From positions 1-40,677 of the forward strand of contig JAAYVR010000103.1 in the NCBI GenBank assembly GCA_012517065.1: a DNA stretch of 40,677 bases. Direction: 5' to 3'. Below the pieces are notes generated by a model. That model searched no databases. It was not told where the DNA came from and saw only the letters and a list, made by a program, of their open reading frames with translations. Made by a program: the position numbers and the translations under genes. Every line of letters begins with the position of its first letter. Position 1 is the first letter of the stretch. The stretch comes from Verrucomicrobiota bacterium (GTDB lineage Bacteria > Verrucomicrobiota > Verrucomicrobiia > Limisphaerales > J093). Positions 1-8,898 of this stretch are shown here, one piece after another.

Positions 1-430
1 CCAACGCGTTAGAAGAAACACCGACGGTCGGGAACGCGGCCGTCCTCGGCCGCACCAACCTGACAACCGATCGTGTACCAGTTTCAATCACGGAAACCAG
101 CCACCCGAACATTCACCGGTCGGGGGCGGGCAAGAATGCCCGCGCTCCTGCCAGCGCGTTAGAACAAACACCGACGGTCGGGAGCGCGGCCGTCCTCGGC
201 CGCATCAACCCGACAACCGATCCTACGACCTGTTTCGATCATGCAAATCCTGAGCACGAATGTTCACCGGCTGGGGGCGGGCAAGAATGCCCGCGCTCCT
301 GCCGGCGCGTTAGAAGAAACACCGATGGTCGGGAGCGCGGCCGTCCTCGGCCGCATCAACCCGACAACCCATCCTACGACCTGTTTCAATCATGCAAATC
401 CTGCGCCCGAACATTCACCGGCTGGGGATG
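1..430 (+). repeat. Tandem ~150-bp palindromic repeat (family A), three units
   Basis: Units start at about 1, 151 and 302, giving a period of 150-151 bp; the third unit is cut at about 430. Each unit holds a hairpin GCGGGC-AAGAAT-GCCCGC (first copy 126-143), the near-palindrome CCGACGGTCGG, a second hairpin GCGGCCG-TCCT-CGGCCGC, and a less conserved spacer ending in ATTCACCGG. No convincing reading frame runs through it. More copies lie at 640-850, 24535-24780 and, inverted, at 35828-36215. Probably a non-coding intergenic repeat. Confidence 0.85.
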
Positions 431-504
431 CCCAAACACCGTGTCTGTCCCCATACGGGCCCATTCGCCCTCGCCGCTGATCCCGATGGTTTCTACCCCG
501 GAGC

Positions 505-600
505 CGCGGATGCAGTGGGCGGTGGTAGGCGCGAAGCGTTTGGAGTGCGGCAGCTTGCTGCCGCTTTGTTTGCATTCACAAACTCGGTGCCTGTCCCCAT
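505..600 (+). repeat. Family B palindromic repeat with 11-nt tag
   Basis: A ~95-bp unit with the perfect hairpin GCGGCAGC-TT-GCTGCCGC (547-564), ending in the tag TGCCTGTCCCC (588-598). A second tag, TGTCTGTCCCC, lies just upstream at 442-452. Other family B copies are at 17524-17620 (inverted), 24345-24412, 36246-36345 (inverted) and 40084-40180. Bases 431-504 and 601-640 show no gene. Confidence 0.8.
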
Positions 601-639
601 ATCCCATGTTCACCATCAGCCCGATGACCGGTCATGCGA

Positions 640-850
640 CCCGTTTTCATCCCCCAAATCGGGCCACCGAACTCAAACCGGCTGGGTGCGGCGAAGAATC
701 GCCGCGCTCCTGCCGGCGCGTTGGAGCAAACACCGACGGTCGGGAGCGCGGCCGTCCTCGGCCGCATCAACCCGACGACCGACCCTATGCCCCGTTTAGA
801 TCACGCAAATGCGGCGCCCGAACATTCACCAGCCGGAATGCGCCAACAAC
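640..850 (+). repeat. Family A repeat, single diverged unit
   Basis: One more family A unit. Its first hairpin is GCGGCG-AAGAAT-CGCCGC (688-705), where the 126-143 copy has GCGGGC/GCCCGC. Two stem base pairs are swapped on both sides, so pairing is kept. Bases 851-1003, up to the 3' end of the first minus-strand gene, hold nothing I recognise. Confidence 0.75.
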
Positions 851-1003
851 GTGCTTGTCACTTTATCCGACTCACTGCCAAAGGCCACACCGTGTTTGGA
901 CCTCGGCTCCGTTCGTTACAGCCGCAACGGATTTGATGTCGCACTACCTCACTTGTTTTGGCTGATGGAAAATGTCCGAAAATCGACTTTACACCCGCCC
1001 CTA

Positions 1004-2368
1004 TCATTTTGCTCTTATGTCATAGCAGAACAACAGATCCTGGTCCCGCAGGTACAGCTTGCCATTGGCAATGACGGGATGTGTCCAAGCTGGCTGCTGT
1101 GTGCGGTCGGGCTGCTCGAACCGACCTCGTTCGATGTACTCCTTTCGGTTTGGCTCGATCAGGAGCATCGTGCCCTTCTCTGTGCGGTAATAGAGCCGGT
1201 TATCGGCCATGACCAGCGAACCCTTTGGCGCGCGGCGTTCTGCGTCGTCGCGCATGTCCCATAGGACATCGCCGGTCTTGAAGTCGAGGCAGACGAGCGC
1301 GCCGCCTTCGTTGCCGCCGTTGGCGCCATAGAGGCAGCCGTCGAAAACGATCATGCCGCCGTGATGGTTCTGCATTTTCCTCGAGAACCACACCTCTTCG
1401 GCCTTGATTTCACCGCTTGCGTCCTTGATCAGCCTTGCCAAACCACCGCCGGCACCATACGCGGACGCAGCGAACACGTGGCCGTCGATGTAGATTGGCG
1501 TTGAACAGTTAATCCCCATGCCGTTGGCAGGCCGAGCGTATCGCCAAAGCAATTTGCCGTCAGACGCTGACACACCGACAAGTGCCTTTGCTGTGAGTTG
1601 CACGTACTGCCGCTGTCCTTCGAAGTCGATTGCGATCGCCGAGGCGTAACCCGCCCCTGAAGGCGGACCACCACCGAAACCGCCGCGGCGGCCACCGGGA
1701 CCGGCAGGTCCACCGCCGCCACTGCCGGAACCTTCTTGCACCTGGCATTTCCAGATCGGGTCACCGGTCAGCTTGTTTAGTGCCAAGATGGTTGCCTCTT
1801 CGCCACCGGGCGTACAGATGAGTTTGTCACCGTCAATCAACGGCGACTCGCGGTAGCTCCACATTGGCACGCGCCCGCCAAAATCGCGCGTAAGATTGCG
1901 TTGCCATAGAATCTTGCCGTCCTTGACCTGCAGACACGCGAGCTCGCCGCCCAACCCCAAGACATAGAGCCGGTCACCATCGACCGTCGGTGTACAGCCC
2001 GGTCCTTCTTTTCCTTGTGGCCACGATTGTTTGAACGCAGGGCCGAGGCGGGTCACCCAAAGTTCCTTGCCGTCTGATTCAGACAGCGCCCAGACGACTT
2101 CGTCCTCGCCGCGGTTGCTCATGCCGAATATGCGTCCGGCGGCGACGGAAGGGCCGCTGTAGCCGCCGCCGAGGCCGTTGGCTTTCCATGCGAGCGACGG
2201 ACCTTCCTTGGGCCATTCCTTGAGCAGACCGGTCTCCTTCGAGATGGCGTTCCGGTCGGGTCCCTGCCACTGTGGCCAGTCGTCAGCCGGCGCACGAGCC
2301 AGCAAGACTGCCGTGCCAAGAACGACGAGTAGTGTTGTTGGATAACGCACAGGTTTTTCGAGGTTCAT
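1004..2368 (-). CDS. Secreted PQQ-type beta-propeller protein (454 aa)
   Basis: A PQQ-binding-like (BamB/quinoprotein-fold) beta-propeller. The N-terminus has a short basic stretch and hydrophobic segment at about residues 12-27, read as a signal peptide, followed by the [10 protein letters not shown] opening common to secreted propellers of this group. Blades carry DGKxLW-like motifs (GKELW, DGKILW, DGKLLW, GDVLW). A glycine-rich loop lies at about 215-240. No dehydrogenase-type catalytic or PQQ-ligating residues could be assigned, so an enzymatic role is not claimed. It is the last gene of a probable operon with 2384-3790 (15-nt gap) and the CotH-like gene 3844-5985. The gene pair looks like an old duplication because the openings and blade motifs match. 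Export to the periplasm or cell surface is inferred; the ligand is unknown. Confidence 0.85.
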   Translation of the reverse strand: MNLEKPVRYPTTLLVVLGTAVLLARAPADDWPQWQGPDRNAISKETGLLKEWPKEGPSLAWKANGLGGGYSGPSVAAGRIFGMSNRGEDEVVWALSESDGKELWVTRLGPAFKQSWPQGKEGPGCTPTVDGDRLYVLGLGGELACLQVKDGKILWQRNLTRDFGGRVPMWSYRESPLIDGDKLICTPGGEEATILALNKLTGDPIWKCQVQEGSGSGGGGPAGPGGRRGGFGGGPPSGAGYASAIAIDFEGQRQYVQLTAKALVGVSASDGKLLWRYARPANGMGINCSTPIYIDGHVFAASAYGAGGGLARLIKDASGEIKAEEVWFSRKMQNHHGGMIVFDGCLYGANGGNEGGALVCLDFKTGDVLWDMRDDAERRAPKGSLVMADNRLYYRTEKGTMLLIEPNRKEYIERGRFEQPDRTQQPAWTHPVIANGKLYLRDQDLLFCYDIRAK

Positions 2369-2383
2369 AAGAATCGACCAGTA

Positions 2384-3790
2384 TTAGTTCCTAACGCCCG
2401 TTACCAAGAGGCATTTCAACGTGGTTTGGTCCCGGACAAGGAGCTTGCCATCGGCCAGTGCAATCGGCGCCCAGTTCTGGGTTGTGCCTCCGATTCGTGA
2501 GGCCATCGGATCGTTTTCTGAGCCGGTCCCACCTTCTGCGAGGACCTTTGCCGACGCGATCGGCTTGAATCCCGATGGATCCGGCTCGATTAGATAGAGA
2601 GTCTGGGCGCCGTCAGTGGCCAAAATGAGGTCGTCTGCGAGGATCATGCTCCCTTTGTTGAAGTCGGGGGAGCGCTTGGTCTTCCAGAGTATCTTGCCGT
2701 CCATTGTCATGCACACCAAGCCGTCGCGGCGGCTGTTTGTCCCGTATTGCGCATAGAAATGCCCCTTGTATTGGATGGGCGGCTTGGTGTGATCCCCAAA
2801 TTCCTTGGTTGTGAACAGCTCAGTTGTGTTGTAGTGGCCATCGGCCTGCTTTTCGACCTTGATCATGGTTGCGCCGAGCTCATATCCACCGACGACGAGC
2901 ACCTTGTTTTCTCCGACATCCACCGCAGGTGCAACCGAGATGTGGCATTCCCACTTCTCGTATTTCCACAGGATTTCTCCTGTAAGCGGAGCTATCCCAA
3001 CAATACTGCCAAACTTGAATTCGTCCGGCCTCGAGCGCATGAAAGGATTAGTGGACGGAGTGACCATCACCACATGGTCCTGCCCATCTATCTTGACGAT
3101 GGTAGGGCTGACATAGCCGACATACCCAAGCGACGGCGTTTTCCATTTAACGTTTCCGGTCAGCTTGTCGTACGCAACGACTCCGGCTTCCGGAGCCTGC
3201 GAAGCGACTATGACCAAATCGCCGTACACCAAGGGACACTGTGTGATGGCCCAGAATGGAAACCTCGCCGCCAGCGGTATTTGCTGTGTCGATGCGCCAG
3301 GCGGTGACCCGCCAAAATCTGTCCAGATATTCTTGTTCCAAATCGGCTTGTGGGTGTCGATGTCAATGCAATACAGATCGCCGTTGTGGCCGCAAGAGTA
3401 CACGCGATTGCCGTCCACTGTTGGCACGCTTCGCGAGCCAGGGAACATCACCGTCCCCGGAGCGTCGTAAGCGAAATGCCAAAGCTCCTTGCCTGACGCA
3501 AGGTCAAGGCAGCGGAGGTTGTCACCTACCTTGTCGTCCCTATCGAGGATGTACACTCTCCCATCTTTGACCACTGGTCCCCCAAAACCTCGGCTGACAG
3601 GAGCAGTCCAGAGCACCTCTGGTCCATTCGCCGGCCAAGTGCGCAAGATGCCTTTCTGGTCGGACGTGCTGTTCCTGTGAGGGCCGAGATACTGCGGCCA
3701 ATCACCCCCGAAAGCGCTGAACGTAAGGATTGACGAACAAATGGCGCCGATGATTGACAGTCTATGACGCATCAGTTGTTTTCTATTCAT
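2384..3790 (-). CDS. Secreted PQQ-type beta-propeller protein (468 aa)
   Basis: A second propeller of the same kind. A signal peptide lies at about residues 10-28 (hydrophobic stretch ending SAFGG), then WPQYLGPHRN, then blades with motifs such as GKELWHF, GEILWKY and GKILWKT. It lacks the glycine-rich loop of its downstream neighbour. A central blade with KIDGQDHVVMVTPS resembles the family's variant in which the propeller crosses a conserved GYVSP strand. It begins 53 nt after the CotH-like gene and ends 15 nt before the next propeller on the same strand, so co-transcription is likely. A shared envelope role with the CotH-like protein is inferred from context only. The ATG at 3790 directly precedes the signal peptide and is preferred. 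Confidence 0.85.
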   Translation of the reverse strand: MNRKQLMRHRLSIIGAICSSILTFSAFGGDWPQYLGPHRNSTSDQKGILRTWPANGPEVLWTAPVSRGFGGPVVKDGRVYILDRDDKVGDNLRCLDLASGKELWHFAYDAPGTVMFPGSRSVPTVDGNRVYSCGHNGDLYCIDIDTHKPIWNKNIWTDFGGSPPGASTQQIPLAARFPFWAITQCPLVYGDLVIVASQAPEAGVVAYDKLTGNVKWKTPSLGYVGYVSPTIVKIDGQDHVVMVTPSTNPFMRSRPDEFKFGSIVGIAPLTGEILWKYEKWECHISVAPAVDVGENKVLVVGGYELGATMIKVEKQADGHYNTTELFTTKEFGDHTKPPIQYKGHFYAQYGTNSRRDGLVCMTMDGKILWKTKRSPDFNKGSMILADDLILATDGAQTLYLIEPDPSGFKPIASAKVLAEGGTGSENDPMASRIGGTTQNWAPIALADGKLLVRDQTTLKCLLVTGVRN

Positions 3791-3843
3791 ACCGCATCGT
3801 CACGTTTAACATTGGTTAGATCACAACCACGGAGTCAAAGTTG

Positions 3844-5985
3844 CTAATTGACCGGAGGCTGTTGCAATGACCCTTGATTGTTGGACTGCGAGTTCTGCTG
3901 GGTCGGAACAGGCCTTCGGTCTCCGGACAGACCGCCACCGAAGCGGTTTGGGTCACCCGCGAAACCGCCAGGGTCGCCTGGACCGCCACGGCTACCGCCG
4001 CGTCCGTCCGGACCTCCACCGAAAGGCGGGAAACGTTGCGCCGCCGGCGGCAGGTGTTTTTCGATGCCCGCCCGCACATCAACCAACGTGAGATGGCCGT
4101 TCTTGTCACCATCCCATTTCTCGAACAATTTGGCGAAACCGTCGGTGAATTCATCCAGCGTTACAAATGAGTCCTTGTCCCTGTCTAGTGTCTGGCAGAG
4201 AGATCGCCCGAACATGTTTCCAAGGCTGCTTCCGCCGCCAAAGCCGCCCGGGAATCCAGCTCCTGCAATCATGCCCTCCGATTTCCCGGCGAGCTGGTCG
4301 CGAATGGATTCTGTGCGCGCCACAGTAAACGGTTTGATGGGCTTGGTCTGGCCGCCGAAAGGTCCGAAACCGCCGCGTTGCAGGGTTTCCCCAGCCACAA
4401 CCTTGTCAAAGCGCGCCAGTTTTTCCGCGGATTCTTCTTGTACGGCCAGGCGAATTGCAGCGGCAACTTCATCAACCTGTTGAGCGAATCGCTCCGGCCG
4501 GAAGAGTGTCCTGCTGAACTCGGTCAGCCGTTCGATGTAGGGCCGCTTGAACGCTTCGACTTTGAACATGCGTTCGAGGAAATAGTTATCTCCCTGCCAT
4601 GGACGGTGGATGCTCAACTTGTCGCGCTGTTCCTGGCTGGCGCGGTCGAATTGCCCCCATGAATGATCTTGGTCCCATGGTATGAACTGGAACTGTTGAG
4701 TCTTTGGGTGGAGATACAGGTAAAGGTTCTGGCCCGGCCCAAGAATCCCGTCAAGGTCAGAGAGATAAACCATCACGGCCATGAACCGAGCGAACTCCGG
4801 CAGGTCGATGAACTCGCCGATGTGCGCAGCGAAAGTCGCGTCGTCGGCGTGGGTCACAAAGCGAGACAATTCCATAACAGCCTTTTTCTGCTCATCATAC
4901 AGGGCGCCTTTGGGATCGTAGATTTGGTTATACGCACTCCAATCAGCGCCGAGGTCGGTGAACAGCGAAGGGGTTACGGGCTTGAAGAGCGCACCGCGTT
5001 TGGTGCCGAAGTGTCGTTCCGCAAACTTCTTGTCCACAGCCTCGCTCATCGAGTAAAGACCGAGGTATTGCCGATCATGCTTCCCCGGCACGGTCACAAA
5101 CACCCTCGCATAAGCGGTCCGTGGCGCGGGAACACCTGCGTCGCGGTACAAGCGATAAGCCAGCACCTCATTCATCATGCTGACATCGGTGACGTTGTTC
5201 TGGAGGTTCAATGTTGTGACGCCATCAAGGCTCTGGCCTTTGACGTACTTGTTAAGCTGAACTTTCAAGGAGCGTTTCAAGGAATTGCGCGACTCCATGA
5301 ATGTCCCGTTCCCTTTGTATCGCACGCCCACATCGTACAACAATCGGCCCTCGAACTCCAAATCCGCATGCACATACTCAAACTCGAACCCCAGGGCGGC
5401 CCCGATGCCGTTCCGTTTTCCTTCCGGGGCGAGCAACATGGCTGAAATGCCTTCCGGCGCCGGGTTTCGGATTTTACCGAGACCAGCCCGGATTTGGCTT
5501 TCATCGAGCTTGCCCGATTGGTTGGTGTCCCAAGCCTTGAACCAGCGTTCTGCCAGCCCTGCGAACTCGTGCTGTGAAATGCGCCCATCTCTGTCGGAAT
5601 CGCCGTGGCTCATGAAAACCGGAGCAAGCGACCTGTCACCGTTTGCGCCTCTGCCGCCTCCGGGCCGACCGCCTTGCGGGCCGCCAAAGAATGGATTGCT
5701 GCCGCCTTTGGGCTCCATGGCTTCCCACTGGTCTGGTTCGAACTTCAGATGAATGGTCCAGACGTTGGTAAGGTTGTAGATGCGGTCGGCGTCCAGGATT
5801 TGGTTGAAAGCTGAGCCGCTCAGGGAAACCCGCTGCAGCGCGACTGCTCCCCAGAAAAGGACCAAGAACAGAAGCGCTCCGACAAAGACCGTCAGGGCAC
5901 GGCGCAAGCGCATGGCTCTACTCCGTGCCGCTGGCCCTTTCCCACCGTGAAATCCTGTTTCTCGTGTTTGGGCTCGTTCTGTCAT
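3844..5985 (-). CDS. CotH-kinase-like membrane-anchored protein with four EF-hands (713 aa)
   Basis: One transmembrane helix lies at about residues 30-49 after a basic stretch, so the body is likely outside the cytoplasm. The central domain (about 70-500) matches the CotH family: IPWDQDHSWGQF at 435-446 is the family's D-x-D-H-S-W-G core, and the YxGLYSMSEAVDKKF strand is near 307-321. CotH of Bacillus spores is an atypical protein kinase; no activity is shown here. Four EF-hand loops flank it: D129-E140 and D153-E162 are inserted near the N-terminus, and loops at about 601-612 and 625-636 follow the domain. Glycine-rich linkers (about 95-115, 535-590, 655-690) separate the modules. It is the first gene of a likely operon with two propellers. 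Translation could also begin at Met25 (5913). Calcium control of surface assembly is an inference. Confidence 0.85.
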   Translation of the reverse strand: MTERAQTRETGFHGGKGPAARSRAMRLRRALTVFVGALLFLVLFWGAVALQRVSLSGSAFNQILDADRIYNLTNVWTIHLKFEPDQWEAMEPKGGSNPFFGGPQGGRPGGGRGANGDRSLAPVFMSHGDSDRDGRISQHEFAGLAERWFKAWDTNQSGKLDESQIRAGLGKIRNPAPEGISAMLLAPEGKRNGIGAALGFEFEYVHADLEFEGRLLYDVGVRYKGNGTFMESRNSLKRSLKVQLNKYVKGQSLDGVTTLNLQNNVTDVSMMNEVLAYRLYRDAGVPAPRTAYARVFVTVPGKHDRQYLGLYSMSEAVDKKFAERHFGTKRGALFKPVTPSLFTDLGADWSAYNQIYDPKGALYDEQKKAVMELSRFVTHADDATFAAHIGEFIDLPEFARFMAVMVYLSDLDGILGPGQNLYLYLHPKTQQFQFIPWDQDHSWGQFDRASQEQRDKLSIHRPWQGDNYFLERMFKVEAFKRPYIERLTEFSRTLFRPERFAQQVDEVAAAIRLAVQEESAEKLARFDKVVAGETLQRGGFGPFGGQTKPIKPFTVARTESIRDQLAGKSEGMIAGAGFPGGFGGGSSLGNMFGRSLCQTLDRDKDSFVTLDEFTDGFAKLFEKWDGDKNGHLTLVDVRAGIEKHLPPAAQRFPPFGGGPDGRGGSRGGPGDPGGFAGDPNRFGGGLSGDRRPVPTQQNSQSNNQGSLQQPPVN

Positions 5986-6817
5986 TCGACGGTCATTCCG
6001 GCGTCCATACGACCTATCATGCGCAGAACTCGGTCAAAACCCGCCATGTTTGTCGAATGGCCAGAGCCGCACCCATGCCAGCTTGGGCTAACGTTACAAG
6101 TCCGGTCCCTTGCGCGCGTCGGAGACTCACCGCGGATTTCCGAGACCAATTCACCTGAAAAAAGACCATCGGCGGCCATAAGAGAGAGCATGGACCGCAG
6201 AGCCTCGCTAACACCCCAGCCCCGTTTGACTCCCGGAGCGTGTTGTGCGGTTTTACCCCCAAATAGAGGGACAGACACGATATTTCCGCACGCCATATGC
6301 GGAATCGCACCGCTGAAACGACGAGAAGTCCGATCACATCACCGTCCAGATATCGTATGGATTACGCGGCGAGAACAAGGATGGAAGGATTCTCTCGCTT
6401 TCGCTAACCTCAACCCCATGAACGCAAATAACCAGATGGGTTCAGCACTGACGCGGGAGCAGATTCTGGCGGCCATGCGCGCTTTGTCTGATGCCCTCTG
6501 AAAGCGGGTTCTTGAGTTGTGCCATCGCGCCGCACCGGGAGCGTTCAGCTTGTGTTGGTCCCGTCACTGTTCAAGTTGCCAGTGCTGCGACACCAAAATA
6601 GGGGTGCAGCTTGGCAAGAACCGGTTGGCTCCTCGGTTCAAGTTTATGCTAATTTTCCTCCTAAACGCGCCCAGCGTTAGGATCGAAGCAGCAGAATCGC
6701 TGCTTCACGGTGGGCGGTGGGCAGCGTGAACAATTGAATGGCGGGAGCCAGATCGCGATGGCTGATCGTCGGCGGCTTCGGAATCGTCTTCCCCATTCCG
6801 CACAGCGCTAGAAGCCT
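5986..6817. other. Gene-poor gap upstream of the secreted-protein run
   Basis: No intact gene is seen. There is a diverged copy of the 11-nt tag at about 6266-6277 (AGGGACAGACA) and the gene remnant at 6418-6501. A 27-residue ORF (6738-6821) with a hydrophobic centre has a stop overlapping the ATG at 6818 (ATGA); it could be a coupled leader or chance. This stretch must hold the promoter of the minus-strand operon beginning at 5985, but no clear -35/-10 pair was found. Confidence 0.5.
6418..6501 (+). pseudogene. Possible N-terminal remnant of a nucleotidyltransferase-like protein
   Basis: From the ATG at 6418 the frame gives TREQILAAMRALSDAL and then TGA. Beyond the stop, the same frame gives KRVLELC, which loosely matches the continuation (KRG-x-x-GELC) I associate with DUF6036-type nucleotidyltransferase-like proteins. 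Only about 35 residues can be compared. The match comes from memory of the family and could be chance. Confidence 0.2.
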
Positions 6818-7186
6818 ATGAGCAGCCAGTCTCAATCCCGTTATTCCAAAGTTTGCCCAAAACCAATCACCTCTCCCGCACAACCTCCGCCCTCAAGGCG
6901 TCTGTGCTCCCGGGCCTGTTGGCCAGGCCTGGTGATGGCGGCGGCCCTCGGTCTGGTAGCTGCCAAGAGTGAGGCCGCACCGTCAGTGGGAATCTCACAG
7001 CCCGCCGATGGCGCAAGTGTGAACTCCGCGCCTGTCCACATCACGGCGGTGGGAGGTGAACCGCACGGCTCGGCGTTTGTCCAGAACCTGACCTCGACTG
7101 CCGCAGTTGCACCAGGCTCCCACTCCCTCAATCACCGCAAGACATATCCCTCAACTCCGTTGAAACAAAACTCGAAACCCGTATGA
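6818..7186 (+). pseudogene. Truncated secreted protein with start of an Ig-like domain (122 aa)
   Basis: After a poorly conserved, Ser/Pro-rich N-terminus of about 37 residues comes a hydrophobic segment (LVMAAALGLVAAKSEA), read as a signal peptide. The next stretch, SVGISQPADGASVNSAPVHI, is typical of the first strands of bacterial Ig-like or cadherin-like repeats. Such proteins are usually several hundred residues long. Here the resemblance stops after about 35 residues and the remainder is unlike the family. The stop overlaps the ATG of the next gene by 4 nt (ATGA), which could allow coupled translation. It may be a decayed 5' end of a larger repeat protein (compare the fragment at 12137-12282) or a small secreted protein in its own right. 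Confidence 0.4.
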
Positions 7187-8835
7187 AACGAATCCCGTTC
7201 CTTGTTACCGCCGTTGCCCTCTCGCTGCGGCTCCTGCGGCCCGATGCCACCCTCGCCGTGGACGCCGTCTGGCGCGCGGACTCGGGGGTCTTGCCTGACC
7301 GAGTCTGGCCCAACTGGAATCCAGGGATCGTCAACGGGGTGTCCACCCCGGTTTACCTCACCTTCACCAACAACTGCCTCCTGGTGGACACTTCGGGCGG
7401 GGGCGACCACAACAAGGCCGCCTATTGGCTCCAAGACCACGCCACCTTGACGATTCCCACCAACTACGTCATCGAAGCCCGCGTGCGTTACGTGTCCGGG
7501 GCGAGACGCCTGGCCGGGCACAGCCACTGCTGCATCTCGTGGGAAACCACGAACTACGTCGGCAACGGCCTGAACATCCTGGACGGGGAAATCTGCCTCT
7601 GGCTTCCCAACGGCGGGAAAGGTCCGAGTGCCCCCGTGGACACCTCAAGTGCCCCGCATACGTACCGCATCGAATTCCAGGGCACACACGCCGGAAGTCC
7701 TTTCAAGGTTTATCAGGATGGCGTCCTGGTCTTGTCCGGAACCAATGACTACAGCCCCTCTTGGTATGCCGCGTACCCGCGGCTCTGGTTTGGCGATGGC
7801 TCATCGCAAGCCTACGGGGTCGCCGAGTGGTACAGCTTTCGGCACAATGCGCTAACGCCGGCGGTCGCGGGCTTGGGCAAAGGCCTCTACTGCGCGGCGA
7901 GCAAGTACGTGGGCGTCATCAACCCGACGAACGCCCAGGCGGCCTTCGTCTGCGTCAACACGAACGTGCCCGGCGATCCGAACAACCTGATCTACGGCTT
8001 GGCCACCGACCCGAAATCGCAGTGGCTCTACAGCATACTGGCCCCGAACAGCACCCTGCCGCAGCTCTTTCGCCTGAACCCGGCGAACGGCGATCAGGCG
8101 GTCATCGGCACCCTCCAGACCACGGACAAGCTTATTCAGAGCACGAAGGCGCTGGCGTTCAATCCGGTGACCGGCGTGCTCTATGCCAGCGTGCGCACCA
8201 ATCTGTCCGGCACCGCCGCGCCGGTCATCGTGACCGTGAACCCCCAGACCGCCGAAGCCACCATCGTCAACACCATCACCGGCACGGCCCGGGACGATCT
8301 CGATGCACTGGGTTTCATCGGCAACACACTCTACGCGCTGGACATTGACCCGATGGTCACCAACCTGACCTACCTCTACACGATCAACCTGGAGACTGGC
8401 CAGGCCACTCTCGTCGGTTCGACCGGGATCGGAGCGCTTTACGGACTGGCCTACAACCCGGACGACGGCTTCTTTTACAGCTCGGAGGCTTCGGCGCGGA
8501 AGTTGTATCGCGTGTCGCCGACGACCGGCGCGGCCACGCTGGTTGGCACGACGCACACTTCAAGCGAATTGGGCGGGCACGTGATCTACGCGCTGGACTT
8601 CGCCACGCCGCCCGGACCGCCGCCCGCGATTCAGCCCGCGGCCAACGGCGTGGAAATCGCCTGGCCATCCATCGCCGGCGCTTTCTACTGGGTGCAAAGC
8701 GTGCCCGCCCTCGTGCCGGGCGTGGTCTGGACGAACCTCGCCGGTCCCTTCACCGGCAGCGGCGCGGTGGATCGTTACACCGATCCGAGCACCGGCGAGC
8801 CAAGCCGGTTCTATCGGATGCGTGTCGGATGGTAG
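7183..8835 (+). CDS. Secreted concanavalin-like plus beta-propeller protein (550 aa)
   Basis: A signal peptide lies at about residues 1-25 (MKRIPFLVTAVALSLRLL, then a small-residue cut region). Residues 30-225 look like a concanavalin/LamG-type beta-sandwich: IEARVRYVSG, then HTYRIEFQG, FKVYQDGVLVLSG and RLWFGDGSS, the usual order of strands in such lectin-like folds. Residues 230-475 have propeller-like repeats (LYGLAYNPDDGFFYSSE, FNPVTGVLYASV, ALGFIGNTLYALD). The last 70 residues form a module ending FYRMRVGW, shared with the next two genes. No catalytic residues are recognised. Start ATG 7183 overlaps the preceding stop. Base composition is more GC-rich than the preceding gap. Function unknown; an exported carbohydrate or surface-binding role is possible. 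Confidence 0.75.
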   Translation: MKRIPFLVTAVALSLRLLRPDATLAVDAVWRADSGVLPDRVWPNWNPGIVNGVSTPVYLTFTNNCLLVDTSGGGDHNKAAYWLQDHATLTIPTNYVIEARVRYVSGARRLAGHSHCCISWETTNYVGNGLNILDGEICLWLPNGGKGPSAPVDTSSAPHTYRIEFQGTHAGSPFKVYQDGVLVLSGTNDYSPSWYAAYPRLWFGDGSSQAYGVAEWYSFRHNALTPAVAGLGKGLYCAASKYVGVINPTNAQAAFVCVNTNVPGDPNNLIYGLATDPKSQWLYSILAPNSTLPQLFRLNPANGDQAVIGTLQTTDKLIQSTKALAFNPVTGVLYASVRTNLSGTAAPVIVTVNPQTAEATIVNTITGTARDDLDALGFIGNTLYALDIDPMVTNLTYLYTINLETGQATLVGSTGIGALYGLAYNPDDGFFYSSEASARKLYRVSPTTGAATLVGTTHTSSELGGHVIYALDFATPPGPPPAIQPAANGVEIAWPSIAGAFYWVQSVPALVPGVVWTNLAGPFTGSGAVDRYTDPSTGEPSRFYRMRVGW

Positions 8836-8898
8836 GCCGCCGCGGTCAACTGGCACTCACAAGTTCTGCACCTTCCCGCAGCAACAGGACAAAGCCGT

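Noticed and set aside
1-430. CRISPR-like array
   Set aside because: The units are about 150 bp with no short unique spacers of constant size, the repeats contain strong internal hairpins, and no cas genes are near.
241-965. Several open frames of 60-170 codons in the first kilobase
   Set aside because: They overlap the tandem hairpin repeat on both strands, have repetitive composition and no family resemblance. Equivalent frames appear wherever the repeats recur.
4663-5445. Long plus-strand frame of 260 codons
   Set aside because: Antisense shadow of the CotH-like gene; no plausible product.
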